Both the position numbers and the translations under genes were made by a program. A stretch of 64,000 bases of DNA, taken from the NCBI RefSeq assembly GCF_019656455.1, contig NZ_BPMK01000006.1, positions 62,001 to 126,000 of the forward strand, given 5' to 3'. Of this stretch, positions 17,368 through 25,364 are shown in pieces (position 1 is the first letter of the stretch; each line of letters opens with the position of its first letter). Source of the DNA: Noviherbaspirillum aridicola. GTDB taxonomy: Bacteria; Pseudomonadota; Gammaproteobacteria; Burkholderiales; Burkholderiaceae_D. Below the pieces are notes generated by a model. The model had not been told where the DNA came from. It saw only the letters and a list, made by a program, of their open reading frames with translations, and made no database searches.

Positions 17368-18166
17368 CGACAGGATTCGGATAGCGGTTGACGGAGAAAG
17401 CATCGAAGGCACGATCGTCACGCCGGGCACCTTGCTGCCGGGCGTGCTGTTCGTGCACGGATGGAACGGCAGCCAGGACCAATACATCGCGCGCGCGAGG
17501 GAGATCGCCGCGCTCGGCTGCGTCTGCCTGACCTTCGATCTTCGTGGGCATGCGGGAACGGAACCGCTGAAAGACACGGTGTCGCGCGAGAACAACCTGC
17601 ACGACGTGCTCGCCGCCTACGACAGGCTGGCCGGGCAGCGCAACGTGGACCGGGACTCGATCGCCGTGGTCGGCAGCAGCTACGGCGGTTATCTGGCGGC
17701 GATACTGACCACGCTGCGGCCGGTGAAATGGCTGGCCCTGCGCGTGCCGGCGCTGTACATGGACAACAACTGGGAGACGCCCAAGCTGCAGCTGCACAAG
17801 GATCAGGACCTGGCCGCCTATCGCCAGTCCCTGGTGCAGGCGAGCGACAACCGCGCGCTGCGCGCCTGCGCCGCCTTCGAAGGCGACGTGCTGGTCGTCG
17901 AGTCGGAATGCGACAAGGTGATCCCGCACGCCGTCATCTCCAACTACCTCGAAGCCTGCGTCAAGCCGCGCTCGCTGACCTATCGCGTGATCAAGGGTGC
18001 CGACCATGGTCTCACCGACGAGGCGGGCCAGCGGGCGTACACGGCGCTGCTGGTGAACTGGTTCACCGAGATGGTGTTCGGCGAGCGGGAAGGGCGGGCC
18101 AACCTCACCCAGGCAGCGACCATGCCCGGCACCGCACTGCCCGAGGCGCCGCCGACGGCGGCATGA
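17354..18166 (+). CDS. Alpha/beta hydrolase
   Basis: This 270-residue serine hydrolase has an oxyanion region at FVHGWNGSQDQY (about 33-44), the nucleophile elbow VGSSYGGYLAAI (Ser near 112), a probable acid in VVESECDKVIP, and the terminal His in GADHGLTDEAG. The architecture resembles dienelactone hydrolase/prolyl-oligopeptidase-like cytosolic esterases. There is no signal peptide. The reading frame overlaps the DUF3182 gene by 14 bases, so both are made from one mRNA. Its substrate is unknown. A terminator reading on the opposite strand lies at its stop codon, which belongs to the convergent heat-shock gene. Confidence 0.88.
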   Translation: MHIHDDRIRIAVDGESIEGTIVTPGTLLPGVLFVHGWNGSQDQYIARAREIAALGCVCLTFDLRGHAGTEPLKDTVSRENNLHDVLAAYDRLAGQRNVDRDSIAVVGSSYGGYLAAILTTLRPVKWLALRVPALYMDNNWETPKLQLHKDQDLAAYRQSLVQASDNRALRACAAFEGDVLVVESECDKVIPHAVISNYLEACVKPRSLTYRVIKGADHGLTDEAGQRAYTALLVNWFTEMVFGEREGRANLTQAATMPGTALPEAPPTAA

Positions 18167-18200
18167 AAAAACGCCGGCGGCGTCGAAACGCGACCGGCGT
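18166..18200 (-). terminator. Intrinsic terminator of the small heat-shock gene
   Basis: On the minus strand ACGCCGG (18194-18200) can pair with CCGGCGT (18171-18177), followed by TTTTTT (A tract 18166-18171). The loop is long, about 16 bases. It lies 19 bases after the hsp20 stop and abuts the stop of the convergent hydrolase gene. Confidence 0.6.
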
Positions 18201-18218
18201 CGATGGCGGCGATACCGA

Positions 18219-18677
18219 TCAGGCGGCGTCGCGCTGCAGCAGCTGCACGTTGTCGGCCTTGCCGCCGATTTCGATCTTGCGCGGCTTGAGCGCTTCCGGG
18301 ATCTCACGGATCAGATCGATGTTGAGCAGGCCGTTGTCGAGACGTGCCCCGACCACGCGGACATGATCCGCCAGCTGGAAGCGATGTTCGAAGTCGCGGG
18401 CGGCGATGCCGCGATGCAGGAAGGTCCGCTTGGCTTCGTCCTTCTGCTTGCGTCCGACGACCTTCAGCTGGTCGCGCTCGGTCTCGATCTCGAGTTCGGA
18501 GCGGTCGAAGCCGGCGACGGCCATCGTGATCAGGTATTTGTCCTCGCCTACGAGTTCGATGTTGTACGGCGGGTAGCTCGGCTGTCCGTCGGTACGCAGG
18601 GCCTGGTCGAACAGGGTGGCCAGGCGGTCGAATCCGATGGCGGAACGGTAAAGGGGGCTGAAATCATATTCACGCAT
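18219..18677 (-). CDS. Small heat-shock protein, IbpA type (Hsp20)
   Basis: This 152-residue holdase chaperone binds unfolding proteins during heat stress. I start it at the ATG at 18677 because MREYDFSPLYRSAIGFDRL is the characteristic IbpA/IbpB N-terminus and AGGAT lies upstream; the longer frame adds 18 unrelated residues that are translation of the leader. The alpha-crystallin domain runs about 40-135 (YPPYNIELVGEDKYLITMAV, then LHRGIAARDFEHRFQLADHV and LDNGLLNIDL), and the IPEALKPRKIEI tail is typical. The C-terminus extends beyond the E. coli form with NVQLLQRDAA. The leader carries a ROSE-like thermometer and a heat-shock-like promoter (separate entries). Confidence 0.95.
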   Translation of the reverse strand: MREYDFSPLYRSAIGFDRLATLFDQALRTDGQPSYPPYNIELVGEDKYLITMAVAGFDRSELEIETERDQLKVVGRKQKDEAKRTFLHRGIAARDFEHRFQLADHVRVVGARLDNGLLNIDLIREIPEALKPRKIEIGGKADNVQLLQRDAA

Positions 18678-18736
18678 GTCTATATCCTCACAATCAAGCG
18701 ATAAAGGTTGGTAGCGGACCTCGTTGAGCATCCGCT
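18678..18736 (-). promoter_or_regulatory. ROSE-like RNA thermometer in the hsp20 leader
   Basis: Read on the minus strand, the leader has an upstream hairpin (AGCGGA/TCCGCT arms at 18731-18736 and 18713-18718) and a start-proximal hairpin pairing TATCGCT (18697-18703) with GAGGATA (18683-18689), which contains the Shine-Dalgarno sequence. UCGCU facing the SD matches the UYGCU element of ROSE thermometers, including the characteristic G-G mismatch. The ATG follows 5 bases later. Known family behaviour is that heat melts the proximal hairpin and opens the ribosome site. Confidence 0.6.
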
Positions 18737-18743
18737 GATCCGG

Positions 18744-18772
18744 ATATAGGAGTGGGGCACGGCGTTTTCAAG
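18744..18772 (-). promoter_or_regulatory. Sigma-32-like promoter of hsp20
   Basis: On the minus strand CTTGAAAA (from 18772) is followed after 14 bases by CTCCTATAT (18744-18752), a plausible heat-shock -35/-10 pair. A CCCC also occurs but too close to the -35. The start site would fall just before the ROSE-like leader. Confidence 0.4.
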
Positions 18773-18873
18773 GGCTGCCCGATATTGCTCCCGCAGAACT
18801 TTTTCTCCGTGCCGGGTTCTGAGGGACCTGTCCGGGTGCAAAGTCCGGCGTTGCATCATTATCAACGAGCCCT

Positions 18874-19272
18874 ATGCAAAACGATTTCCATTTTCTCGTC
18901 GTCGACGATTTCTCGACGATGCGGCGTATCGTCTCCAACCTGCTGCGCGATATCGGCTTCAGCAAGATCAGCGAGGCCGACGACGGCTTCAACGCACTGA
19001 AGATTCTGACCGCGTCCGATGCGCTGGTGCCCCCCAACTTCGTTGTCACCGACTGGAACATGCCGAACATGGACGGCCTGACCATGCTGCAGAAGATTCG
19101 CGAGCACGAACGCCTGAAGCACTTGCCTGTGCTGATGGTGACCGCGGAAGCCAAGAAGGAGAACATCATCGCGGCTGCCCAGGCAGGCGCGGACGGCTAT
19201 ATCGTCAAACCCTTCAACGCCAACACCCTGAAGGAAAAAATCGACAAGATCATCGCCAGACGCAAGGGATGA
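18874..19272 (+). CDS. cheY: CheY-type response regulator (orphan)
   Basis: The single-domain receiver has 132 residues. Acidic pocket D11-D12, phosphoacceptor D60 ([12 protein letters not shown]), switch T90 (LMVTAEA) and K112 (IVKPF) are all present, and the sequence is very close to the chemotaxis CheY that binds FliM at the flagellar motor (W61 and N62 follow the Asp; AEAKKENI follows the Thr). No other chemotaxis gene lies in the window, so it is either an extra CheY copy or separated from its cluster. The 196-base gap to the heat-shock gene contains the promoters of both. Confidence 0.92.
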   Translation: MQNDFHFLVVDDFSTMRRIVSNLLRDIGFSKISEADDGFNALKILTASDALVPPNFVVTDWNMPNMDGLTMLQKIREHERLKHLPVLMVTAEAKKENIIAAAQAGADGYIVKPFNANTLKEKIDKIIARRKG

Positions 19273-19575
19273 GCTTGCCCACACAAGCTGTGCGCAATCC
19301 TGTGGACAAGCGGCGGGATCGTTACGGATCTCGCTGATTCGAAAGGAAAAAATTCCGCTGATCAAAATCAAGGCAGGGCGGACGACCCCGGTGCCGGGGG
19401 AAGCGCTGCGCCGGCATTCCTGTGGCCTGAATCTACGCCGACACGCTGCTCCACCCCGGGGCTTTCCCCATTTTATGGGAGGCGTAAAATGTCGATCGCG
19501 CATAGAATTTGCCTTACAGCAACTCCTCTCTCTCTTTGGGGAGTATGCCGTCAGTAGCCTGCCTACAGGAGCCGC
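19273..19575. other. Intergenic region between cheY and the diguanylate cyclase gene
   Basis: About 300 bases with no convincing gene. The left half holds short inverted repeats (GGAAAAAATTCC near 19345, CCCCGGTGCCGGGG near 19388). The right half is AT-richer and ends with CAGGAGCCGC before the ATG. A short frame at 19391-19597 lacks a ribosome-binding site and overlaps the cyclase start, so I do not call it. No known riboswitch pattern was recognised. Confidence 0.4.
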
Positions 19576-20670
19576 ATGCGTCCTACCGTCTACATGAATC
19601 CGGCGAAGCTCGAGCCCTCGCGTTCCGGTCTCGAGATGGGACTCGTCGTCTACCGGTTGTGCATGGCCTCGCTGTTCGCGTTTTATCTGCTGGTCTTCCA
19701 CGTCTGGGGCAAGCGGTCGATCGGTACGGAACTGATCGCACTGGTCGCGCTTTACCTGGCTTACGCCGCTGTCTGGATCGCCGTGGTACGGCTTCCGCTG
19801 CTGCGCCTCAAGACGCGGATGCGCACCGCGATTTTCCTTGACCAGACCTTGCTGGCCTTCGCTCTGTGGCTGGACGGTGAACTGATTGCCCCGATCTTCT
19901 GGGCGCCGATCGCGGTCTCGCTCGGGTGCGGTCTGATCGGCGGCACGTTTTACGCCAAGGCTGCCTCGGCCTACGCGGCGGCGCTGCTGACGATTGCCTT
20001 CTCCACCTCGCCGTTCTGGCAGTCGTTGCCGCTGATCGCGGCCGGAATCATACTGGCCACCGTTCTGCTGCCCTGGCATGCCGCGCTGCTGGCCGAGCAC
20101 ATCGCCCGCGGGCGCAAGGACATACAGCGCCGCGCCGCCGCCTTCGAACTCGCGTCCAAGACCGACTCCCTCACCGGCGTGCTCAATCGCGCCGGCTTCC
20201 TCGCCGCACTGGAGGAACAGGCTGAGAAATGCCGGCAGGGCCAGGCCGCCGCGGTGCTGATGCTGCTGGACCTGGATGGATTCAAGGCGGTGAACGACGC
20301 TGGCGGCCACGCTGGCGGGGATGCGGTACTGAGGGCTGTCACCCGCTGTCTGCAGCAGTCGCTGCGCGCCTCCGATAAGGTCGCCCGCATCGGCGGCGAC
20401 GAGTTCGGCATCATCGCCTGCAACATCAGCGACGCAGGCGACGCGGAATGGCTGGCGGCCAAGCTGTTGCAAGCCATCGAGGGCATACGCGTGGAAGGCT
20501 CCCCGGATGTCCGGGTCACGGCCAGCATCGGCATCCATCCGCTATCCGCCATCAGCCTGGATGCGCTGCTCGAAACGACCGACCGGTTGATGTACGAAGC
20601 CAAGCGCGCCGGCAAGAACCAGTTCCGCAGTTCCTTCGACCAGCGCGTATCAGGCGCACTCATGGCCTGA
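19576..20670 (+). CDS. Membrane-bound diguanylate cyclase (GGDEF)
   Basis: The 364-residue protein has about five to six N-terminal membrane helices (residues about 20-180), a short linker and a catalytic GGDEF domain (about 195-355). The active-site motif ARIGGDEFGII is intact, and an RxxD product-inhibition site (RASD) sits exactly five residues upstream, so it should make c-di-GMP from two GTP and be feedback inhibited. DSLTGVLNRAGFLAALEE begins the domain. The sensory part is an unnamed integral-membrane module. The ATG at 19576 has CAGGAG upstream. It lies 303 bases after cheY and is followed by a lipoprotein gene on the same strand. Confidence 0.93.
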   Translation: MRPTVYMNPAKLEPSRSGLEMGLVVYRLCMASLFAFYLLVFHVWGKRSIGTELIALVALYLAYAAVWIAVVRLPLLRLKTRMRTAIFLDQTLLAFALWLDGELIAPIFWAPIAVSLGCGLIGGTFYAKAASAYAAALLTIAFSTSPFWQSLPLIAAGIILATVLLPWHAALLAEHIARGRKDIQRRAAAFELASKTDSLTGVLNRAGFLAALEEQAEKCRQGQAAAVLMLLDLDGFKAVNDAGGHAGGDAVLRAVTRCLQQSLRASDKVARIGGDEFGIIACNISDAGDAEWLAAKLLQAIEGIRVEGSPDVRVTASIGIHPLSAISLDALLETTDRLMYEAKRAGKNQFRSSFDQRVSGALMA

Positions 20671-20764
20671 GCGCGCGGGGAGCGAACCGTCGCGCTTTTG
20701 CCTATCCGCGCCACTCGGGATACACTTGCCGCGTTTGAAAATGTGCCAACCGGAGCCCGTCGCC

Positions 20765-21130
20765 ATGAAGCGTATCCTTTCGATCCCCGTCTGCCTTGCG
20801 TCGCTCTGGCTCGTCGCGTGCGCAAGCAATGCGCCCGTGGCAAACGAGCCGGCAAGAGCAGAGCGTGCCGACACGCACAAGCGGGCCAGGCATGGCAACG
20901 TCGTGAGCGTGACCGACGAGACCGGCACGGTGGCGGTGGAAAAGCTGCCCTTCAGGCCCGGCACGTCGTCGGCCACCGTCGAAAAGCTGGCGCGCGGCGC
21001 CGGCTGCTCCGGCCCCGCCGCCGGCCTGATCACTGAGAAAGGACCGGTCGAGGTCTACCGCATGCAGTGCGACGACGGCCGCGTCTTTCTGGCGCGCTGC
21101 GAGCTTCGTCAGTGCCGCCCGATGCGCTGA
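20765..21130 (+). CDS. Predicted lipoprotein of unknown function
   Basis: The 121-residue product begins MKRILSIPVCLASLWLVAC, a signal peptide with lipobox LVAC (lipidated Cys at about 19). The mature part has a basic/acidic linker and a C-terminal domain with four cysteines (GAGCSGP, MQCDDGRVF, ARCELRQC) that could form two disulfides in the periplasm. I do not recognise a family. The start is the ATG at 20765; an upstream in-frame ATG at 20726 would spoil the signal peptide. It ends 11 bases from the convergent M48 peptidase gene. Confidence 0.75.
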   Translation: MKRILSIPVCLASLWLVACASNAPVANEPARAERADTHKRARHGNVVSVTDETGTVAVEKLPFRPGTSSATVEKLARGAGCSGPAAGLITEKGPVEVYRMQCDDGRVFLARCELRQCRPMR

Positions 21131-21141
21131 GCGTCCCGTCT

Positions 21142-22131
21142 CTAGTGCGCGCTCAGCCGGGCAATACGCTCGGCCAGCGCCGGATGCGTGGAAAGATAGC
21201 CGGTGGTTTCCGAAGCATGGTCCGCTGACGCTTCGAGCGAGCGCAGGGCGGATGCCAGCGCGTCCGGGCCGATGCCGTTGAGCCGCAGCAGCCGGACCGC
21301 GTAATCGTCGGCTTCCAGCTCCACCTCCCTCGAATATTTCAGATCGAGCAAGACCGTCGGCAGGTTGGCGGCGAGGGCAGAGAAATCCCCGAAAAGCACC
21401 GTCATTGCCGCGCCCGTGCTGGTCACGTGAATCAGCCGACGCAGCAGATGCCGTTGCGCGACATGCCCGAGCTCATGCGCCATCACAGCCACCAGCGCTT
21501 CGTCATTCTCGATGCGCTCAACCAGCTGATCCGTCAGCACGATGCGGCCCGCGGGCAGTGCGAACGCGTTGGGTCCGGCGCGGCTCTTGCGAAAGAGAAG
21601 CTCGACGTTCAATTCCTTCCGCTCCGGCATGGCGAGGCTGGCAAAGCGCCGGCGCAGCTCGGCCTGCCGCTCCGGCGCGAGCTCGGTCGGGCCGAACAGG
21701 TTCTGATCGAGCAGGGCCAGCGTGTCGCGGGCGAGCCGCTGCTCGACCGAGGCGGGAACCGCATGGGCGAGCTGCGCGGCCAGCAGTGGCAGCGCGTACT
21801 GATGCCCCGCCACGAGCAGGGCCACCGTCATCGCCAGCGCTAGCACGGTTCCCCGCCAGCTCTGATACATGCGCACCACGAGCGGCTCCGGACGGCCACT
21901 GTCCTCCAGGAGCCTGATGAAGGCCCGGTTGTCGAGTATTTCCAGGCTGGCCCCGTCGGGGAAGCTCAGCCGGCGCGGCATGCTGCGCGAGGCTTCCGAC
22001 AGCGTCACCGCGTCGAGCGGATAGCGGCGCTCAACCTCGCCCTCGAGCAGGACGGCATCTGCCGTCATCTGCAGCGTGACGACATGACGGCGCGAGGTCT
22101 TGCCGTCGAAATAGAAGGCGGGCACGCGCAT
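21142..22131 (-). CDS. M48 family zinc metallopeptidase
   Basis: This 329-residue, membrane-anchored peptidase has one transmembrane helix near 90-120 (MYQSWRGTVLALAMTVALLV), then the catalytic domain with zinc motif HELGH (VMAHELGHVAQRH) and the third ligand in SREVELEADDYAVRLL. The STHPALAERIARL ending is typical of the M48 'Oma1/YcaL/BepA-like' group. The N-terminal 80 residues (AFYFDGKTSRRHVVTLQMTADAVLLEGE) form a small beta domain also seen in DUF898-linked peptidases. The gene starts five bases after the DUF898 gene ends; the pair likely works together in envelope quality control. Confidence 0.9.
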   Translation of the reverse strand: MRVPAFYFDGKTSRRHVVTLQMTADAVLLEGEVERRYPLDAVTLSEASRSMPRRLSFPDGASLEILDNRAFIRLLEDSGRPEPLVVRMYQSWRGTVLALAMTVALLVAGHQYALPLLAAQLAHAVPASVEQRLARDTLALLDQNLFGPTELAPERQAELRRRFASLAMPERKELNVELLFRKSRAGPNAFALPAGRIVLTDQLVERIENDEALVAVMAHELGHVAQRHLLRRLIHVTSTGAAMTVLFGDFSALAANLPTVLLDLKYSREVELEADDYAVRLLRLNGIGPDALASALRSLEASADHASETTGYLSTHPALAERIARLSAH

Positions 22132-22135
22132 CGAA

Positions 22136-23230
22136 TTACAGTGAAAGATCGAAGTCGAGCATGTCGGATGCGCCTTCGCCGGCGGCCGAGACGATGCCCT
22201 GCGTGGTTTCGATGAAGCCGTCGAGACTGCCTGCCGGGATGAAGGTGATGGCCTCGATCCGGTACTTCAGCATGCGCACCTGCGCGAACGGCAGAAAGAG
22301 TCCGAGCGTCAGCAGCACGCCCGCGAGATTGCTCAGCGTGATCCACGCCGTCTTCCACGGCTTGAGATCGCATCGGAACTGATGTCCGCCGAGACGGGTT
22401 TTGTTCCAGATGAGGTTCTGGATCTGGGTGCTGCAGATGGTGATCAGCAGCTGCAACCAGAGGTAGTTGGCGGCGATGAAAAGCAGGAATGTGCCCTGTG
22501 TCGCACCGCCAGCCTGCTTCAGTCCGCCGGCGTCTGAAATGTCGGAAAACATGCCGGAGAAAGCCAGTGCAATCAGCAGCGCGCCGGCGACTGCAGCGAC
22601 GCTGCCAAGTGCGTAGGCCTTGTAGAAACCGGCGGGCCCCGCGTGGAAGCTGAAATAGGTGGCGCCGTAGCGGCTTTCCTCGTGCTGGAATTTCTTGATC
22701 CGCTGGTGCGTGAACGGCGTCAGCAGATGCAGGGTGCACAGCGAGAGCAGAGGCAGCAGCAGATAGACGAAATAGACCCGACCGGGGCGGCCGCCGCAGC
22801 CGAAACGGATGCCGCGATAGCTGCTGTTGTACAGCTTGAACTGCAGGCTCTTCCAGATCAGCCATGGCATCAGGGCCGCAATGACCCCCAGCATGAGCAC
22901 GGCGGCGGAGGACGAGACGCTCCAGGAGATGTTGTAGGCGCCGAAGAAAAGCAGGGCGACGATGCGGCCGCGGAGAATGGCCCCGGGGGATCCGTGATAA
23001 TCGAAACCGCAGCGGGCGAGGCGCGTGCTGCCGTAGAAATAACGCAGCCGGCGCACCTTGGCCCACGCCGAGTAGATGCCCAGGGTGGCGACGGTCAGCA
23101 GCAGGTTGACGATCCAGATACGGAAATACTCGGCGCCGCTGGCGGTGAAAACCAGCCTCTCGTCGTGGCAGCCGGACTCTTCGATGTAGAGGACAGTGGT
23201 CGGTGCCTCGAAATCATTCATTCGCCCCAT
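22136..23230 (-). CDS. DUF898 (YjgN) family integral membrane protein
   Basis: The 364-residue multi-span protein shows the repeated DUF898 core: FTASGAEYFRIWIVNLLLTVATLGIYSAWAKVRRLRYFYGSTRL, followed by related repeats around 150-200 and 265-330 (residue numbers approximate). About eight to nine helices are visible. The family has no proven activity. It is encoded immediately upstream of an M48 peptidase, a pairing that suggests a membrane partner or substrate-presenting subunit. The ATG at 23230 has AAGGGAAAA upstream; a second ATG nine bases later is less well placed. Confidence 0.88.
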   Translation of the reverse strand: MGRMNDFEAPTTVLYIEESGCHDERLVFTASGAEYFRIWIVNLLLTVATLGIYSAWAKVRRLRYFYGSTRLARCGFDYHGSPGAILRGRIVALLFFGAYNISWSVSSSAAVLMLGVIAALMPWLIWKSLQFKLYNSSYRGIRFGCGGRPGRVYFVYLLLPLLSLCTLHLLTPFTHQRIKKFQHEESRYGATYFSFHAGPAGFYKAYALGSVAAVAGALLIALAFSGMFSDISDAGGLKQAGGATQGTFLLFIAANYLWLQLLITICSTQIQNLIWNKTRLGGHQFRCDLKPWKTAWITLSNLAGVLLTLGLFLPFAQVRMLKYRIEAITFIPAGSLDGFIETTQGIVSAAGEGASDMLDFDLSL

Positions 23231-23314
23231 GGCTTTTCCCTTGCATGACTATCTGACAACATGCAAGATTGGCAAACAATTGCCTCCTAGTCAATCCATG
23301 GGTGGCGCGAATGC

Positions 23315-23340
23315 AAAAAAGGCACAGCGAACCGTGCCTT
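23315..23340 (-). terminator. Intrinsic terminator of the MDR reductase gene
   Basis: AAGGCAC (23319-23325) pairs with GTGCCTT (23334-23340); on the minus strand the hairpin runs into TTTTTT. It lies about 17 bases after the stop of the reductase gene. Confidence 0.8.
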
Positions 23341-23356
23341 CTTCTGACCGGACGAC

Positions 23357-24388
23357 TCAGGTCTCGTCGGCGACCTGCAGCACCAGCTTGCCGAAATTCT
23401 TGCCTTCGAAAAGCATGAGCAGCGCCTCAGGGAATTTGTCGAGCCCCCGGACGATGTCTTCGCGGGACCTGAAGCTGCCTTCCTTCATCCAGCCGGCCAT
23501 CTCGGCCATCGCCACGTGGTAGCGGTCGGCATAGTCGAACACGACCATGCCCTCCATACGCGCGCGGTTAACCAGCAGCGACAGGTAATTGGCGGGTCCT
23601 TTCACCGGGGTGGTGTTGTTGTACTGGGAAATGGCGCCGCAGATGATGATGCGGGCCTTCATCGCGAGCTTGGCCAGCACGTCGTCCAGGATGTCGCCGC
23701 CGACATTGTCGAAATAAATGTCCACGCCCTTCGGGCAATGCTGCTTCAGTCCTTCGCGCACCGAGCCGTTCTTATAATCGATGCAGGCGTCGAAACCCAG
23801 TTCGTTGACGACGAAATCGCATTTTTCCTTGCCGCCCGCGATGCCGACCACGCGGCAGCCCTTGTGCTTGGCGACCTGGCCGACAGTCTGCCCGACCGCG
23901 CCGGCGGCGCCCGATACGACCACCGTCTCGCCAGGCTTGGGCTGTCCGATATCCAGCAGGCCGAAGTAGGCGGTCATGCCCGGCATGCCGAGCGCATTCA
24001 GGTACTTCGGCAGGGGCAGCGCAGGATCGACCTTGTGCAGCGCGGCTTCGCGGTCGTCCGCCTTTCCGGTCCAGTACTCCTGCACGCCGAGGGTGCCGCT
24101 GACATGGTCGCCGACCGCAAAACGCGGCGATGTCGATGCAATCACCCGGCCAATGCCGCCGGCGCGCATGACTTCGTCGATCGCGACCGGGCGGATATAG
24201 GAGCGGCCTTCATTCATCCAGCCGCGCATGGCGGGGTCCAGCGACAGATAGAGATTCTTGATCAGGACTTCACCCTCGGCCGGCTCCCGCACGGGCTCGG
24301 ACGTGAATCTCCAGTCGCTCTGGCGAGGCAGCCCGACGGGGCGGGCGGCGAGTCGCACCTGGTGGTTGATGGCGGGGGCCTGGCTCAT
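23357..24388 (-). CDS. Zinc-free NADP-dependent MDR oxidoreductase (CurA/leukotriene B4 dehydrogenase-like)
   Basis: This 343-residue medium-chain reductase acts on alpha,beta-unsaturated carbonyl compounds, as known for the CurA/PTGR family. The nucleotide site reads VVSGAAGAVGQTVGQVAK (about 153-170). Also visible are LSLDPAMRGWMNEGRSY near the N-terminus and GVDIYFDNVGGDILDDVL. The zinc-binding cysteines of alcohol dehydrogenases are absent. I start at the ATG at 24388 (MSQAPAINHQVRLA) because AGGAGACACGC precedes it; an upstream ATG lacks a ribosome site. An operator-like palindrome lies about 46 bases upstream of the start and matches those at the fatty-acid genes. Confidence 0.92.
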   Translation of the reverse strand: MSQAPAINHQVRLAARPVGLPRQSDWRFTSEPVREPAEGEVLIKNLYLSLDPAMRGWMNEGRSYIRPVAIDEVMRAGGIGRVIASTSPRFAVGDHVSGTLGVQEYWTGKADDREAALHKVDPALPLPKYLNALGMPGMTAYFGLLDIGQPKPGETVVVSGAAGAVGQTVGQVAKHKGCRVVGIAGGKEKCDFVVNELGFDACIDYKNGSVREGLKQHCPKGVDIYFDNVGGDILDDVLAKLAMKARIIICGAISQYNNTTPVKGPANYLSLLVNRARMEGMVVFDYADRYHVAMAEMAGWMKEGSFRSREDIVRGLDKFPEALLMLFEGKNFGKLVLQVADET

Positions 24389-24425
24389 GCGTGTCTCCTG
24401 GTTTTGTGGAGTCGTCACTATACAC

Positions 24426-24448
24426 AGAAAAGAACGAGCGTGCTCTTT
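24426..24448. promoter_or_regulatory. Putative operator between MDR reductase and bactofilin (core ACGAGCGT)
   Basis: AAAAGA and TCTTTT flank ACGAGCGT (24434-24441). Read on the minus strand it is AGCACGCTCGTTC, differing by one base from the site upstream of the acyl-CoA ligase. Position and symmetry suggest it controls the MDR reductase. Confidence 0.45.
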
Positions 24449-24655
24449 TGTTGGTTTGTAACAATTTTCGATTCCTTTGAACTTTTTATGGCGTCCAGCA
24501 ACAAAGCTGAACCGCGACGTTGCAGCGGTTCAATAAATGCTCGTTGCATCGCGTGTTCAGGTGTTTGCTCGTTTCCGATTCGTGCCCGTTGCCCGTTCGT
24601 CTCGAAGACACTGAAACCGTTCGTTCCATCACTCTGATCATTTTCAGGAGATCAC

Positions 24656-25177
24656 ATGCGAGAATCGCTCTTTGGCAAGCGCGACAACCAGGGAAATTCC
24701 CTCAACACGACCAGCGGCATCGTCCCGGGCGGCACGGCAGGCGGCTTTTCGAAGAGCTTGTCGACCGGCGCCGGTACCGGTTCGACGGGCACCCCGGAAA
24801 GCATGGCCAGCACCAACGAAGGCGGCAGCAAGCTGATCGTCGGGCCGAATATCAAGCTCAAGGGTGTTGAGATCACCGATTGCGACACGCTGGTTGTCGA
24901 AGGTCGCGTCGAAGCCACCATCAACTCCCGCGTCATCCAGATCGCCGAATCCGGCGCATTCAAGGGTTCCGCCGAAGTCGACATCGCCGAGATCCATGGC
25001 GAGTTCGACGGCGAACTCACCGTCCGCCAGAAGCTCATCATCTTCGCGACCGGCAAGGTATCGGGCAAGGTCCGTTACGGCAAGGTCGTGATCGAGGAAG
25101 GCGGCCAGCTCTCCGGCGACATCCAGGTCGGTACCGCCGCCAAGGGCCAGGGCCTGTCGGTCGCCAAGGTCGGCTGA
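24656..25177 (+). CDS. Bactofilin (polymer-forming cytoskeletal protein)
   Basis: The product is 173 residues. A disordered Gly/Ser/Thr-rich N-terminus (about 1-58) leads into a bactofilin core (about 59-155) of regular beta-helix turns, for example LIVGPNIKLKGVEITDCDTL, VEGRVEATINSRVIQIAESG and EIHGEFDGELTVRQKLIIFA. Bactofilins self-assemble without nucleotides into filaments at the membrane and organise envelope enzymes, stalks or polarity. No peptidase or lytic partner gene is adjacent. The ATG has TCAGGAGAT upstream, and the gene ends in a strong terminator. Confidence 0.93.
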   Translation: MRESLFGKRDNQGNSLNTTSGIVPGGTAGGFSKSLSTGAGTGSTGTPESMASTNEGGSKLIVGPNIKLKGVEITDCDTLVVEGRVEATINSRVIQIAESGAFKGSAEVDIAEIHGEFDGELTVRQKLIIFATGKVSGKVRYGKVVIEEGGQLSGDIQVGTAAKGQGLSVAKVG

Positions 25178-25226
25178 TTCACCTCGACTGATTCATCGTT
25201 TGGCTTCGCAGCCCACGTGCTGCGGT

Positions 25227-25259
25227 AAACCCGGTTCGCGAAAGCGGATCGGGTTTTTT
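25227..25259 (+). terminator. Intrinsic terminator after bactofilin
   Basis: AAACCCG then TTCGC pair with GCGGA and CGGGTTT around a GAAA tetraloop (25227-25256), ending in TTTTTT. It is about 50 bases past the stop codon. Confidence 0.88.
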
Positions 25260-25364
25260 CTCTTGTCGTCCCCGTTCCGGGGCACCACTGGCGTGCTCGT
25301 CTTGCGTTCACGTCAAGCCGTGCGAGAATAGCGGACTTTTATCTTGCGCCAAATACCAGATCTC

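Noticed and set aside
19391-19597. Short open frame upstream of the diguanylate cyclase
   Set aside because: No ribosome-binding site; it overlaps the well-placed cyclase start and has a random-looking composition.
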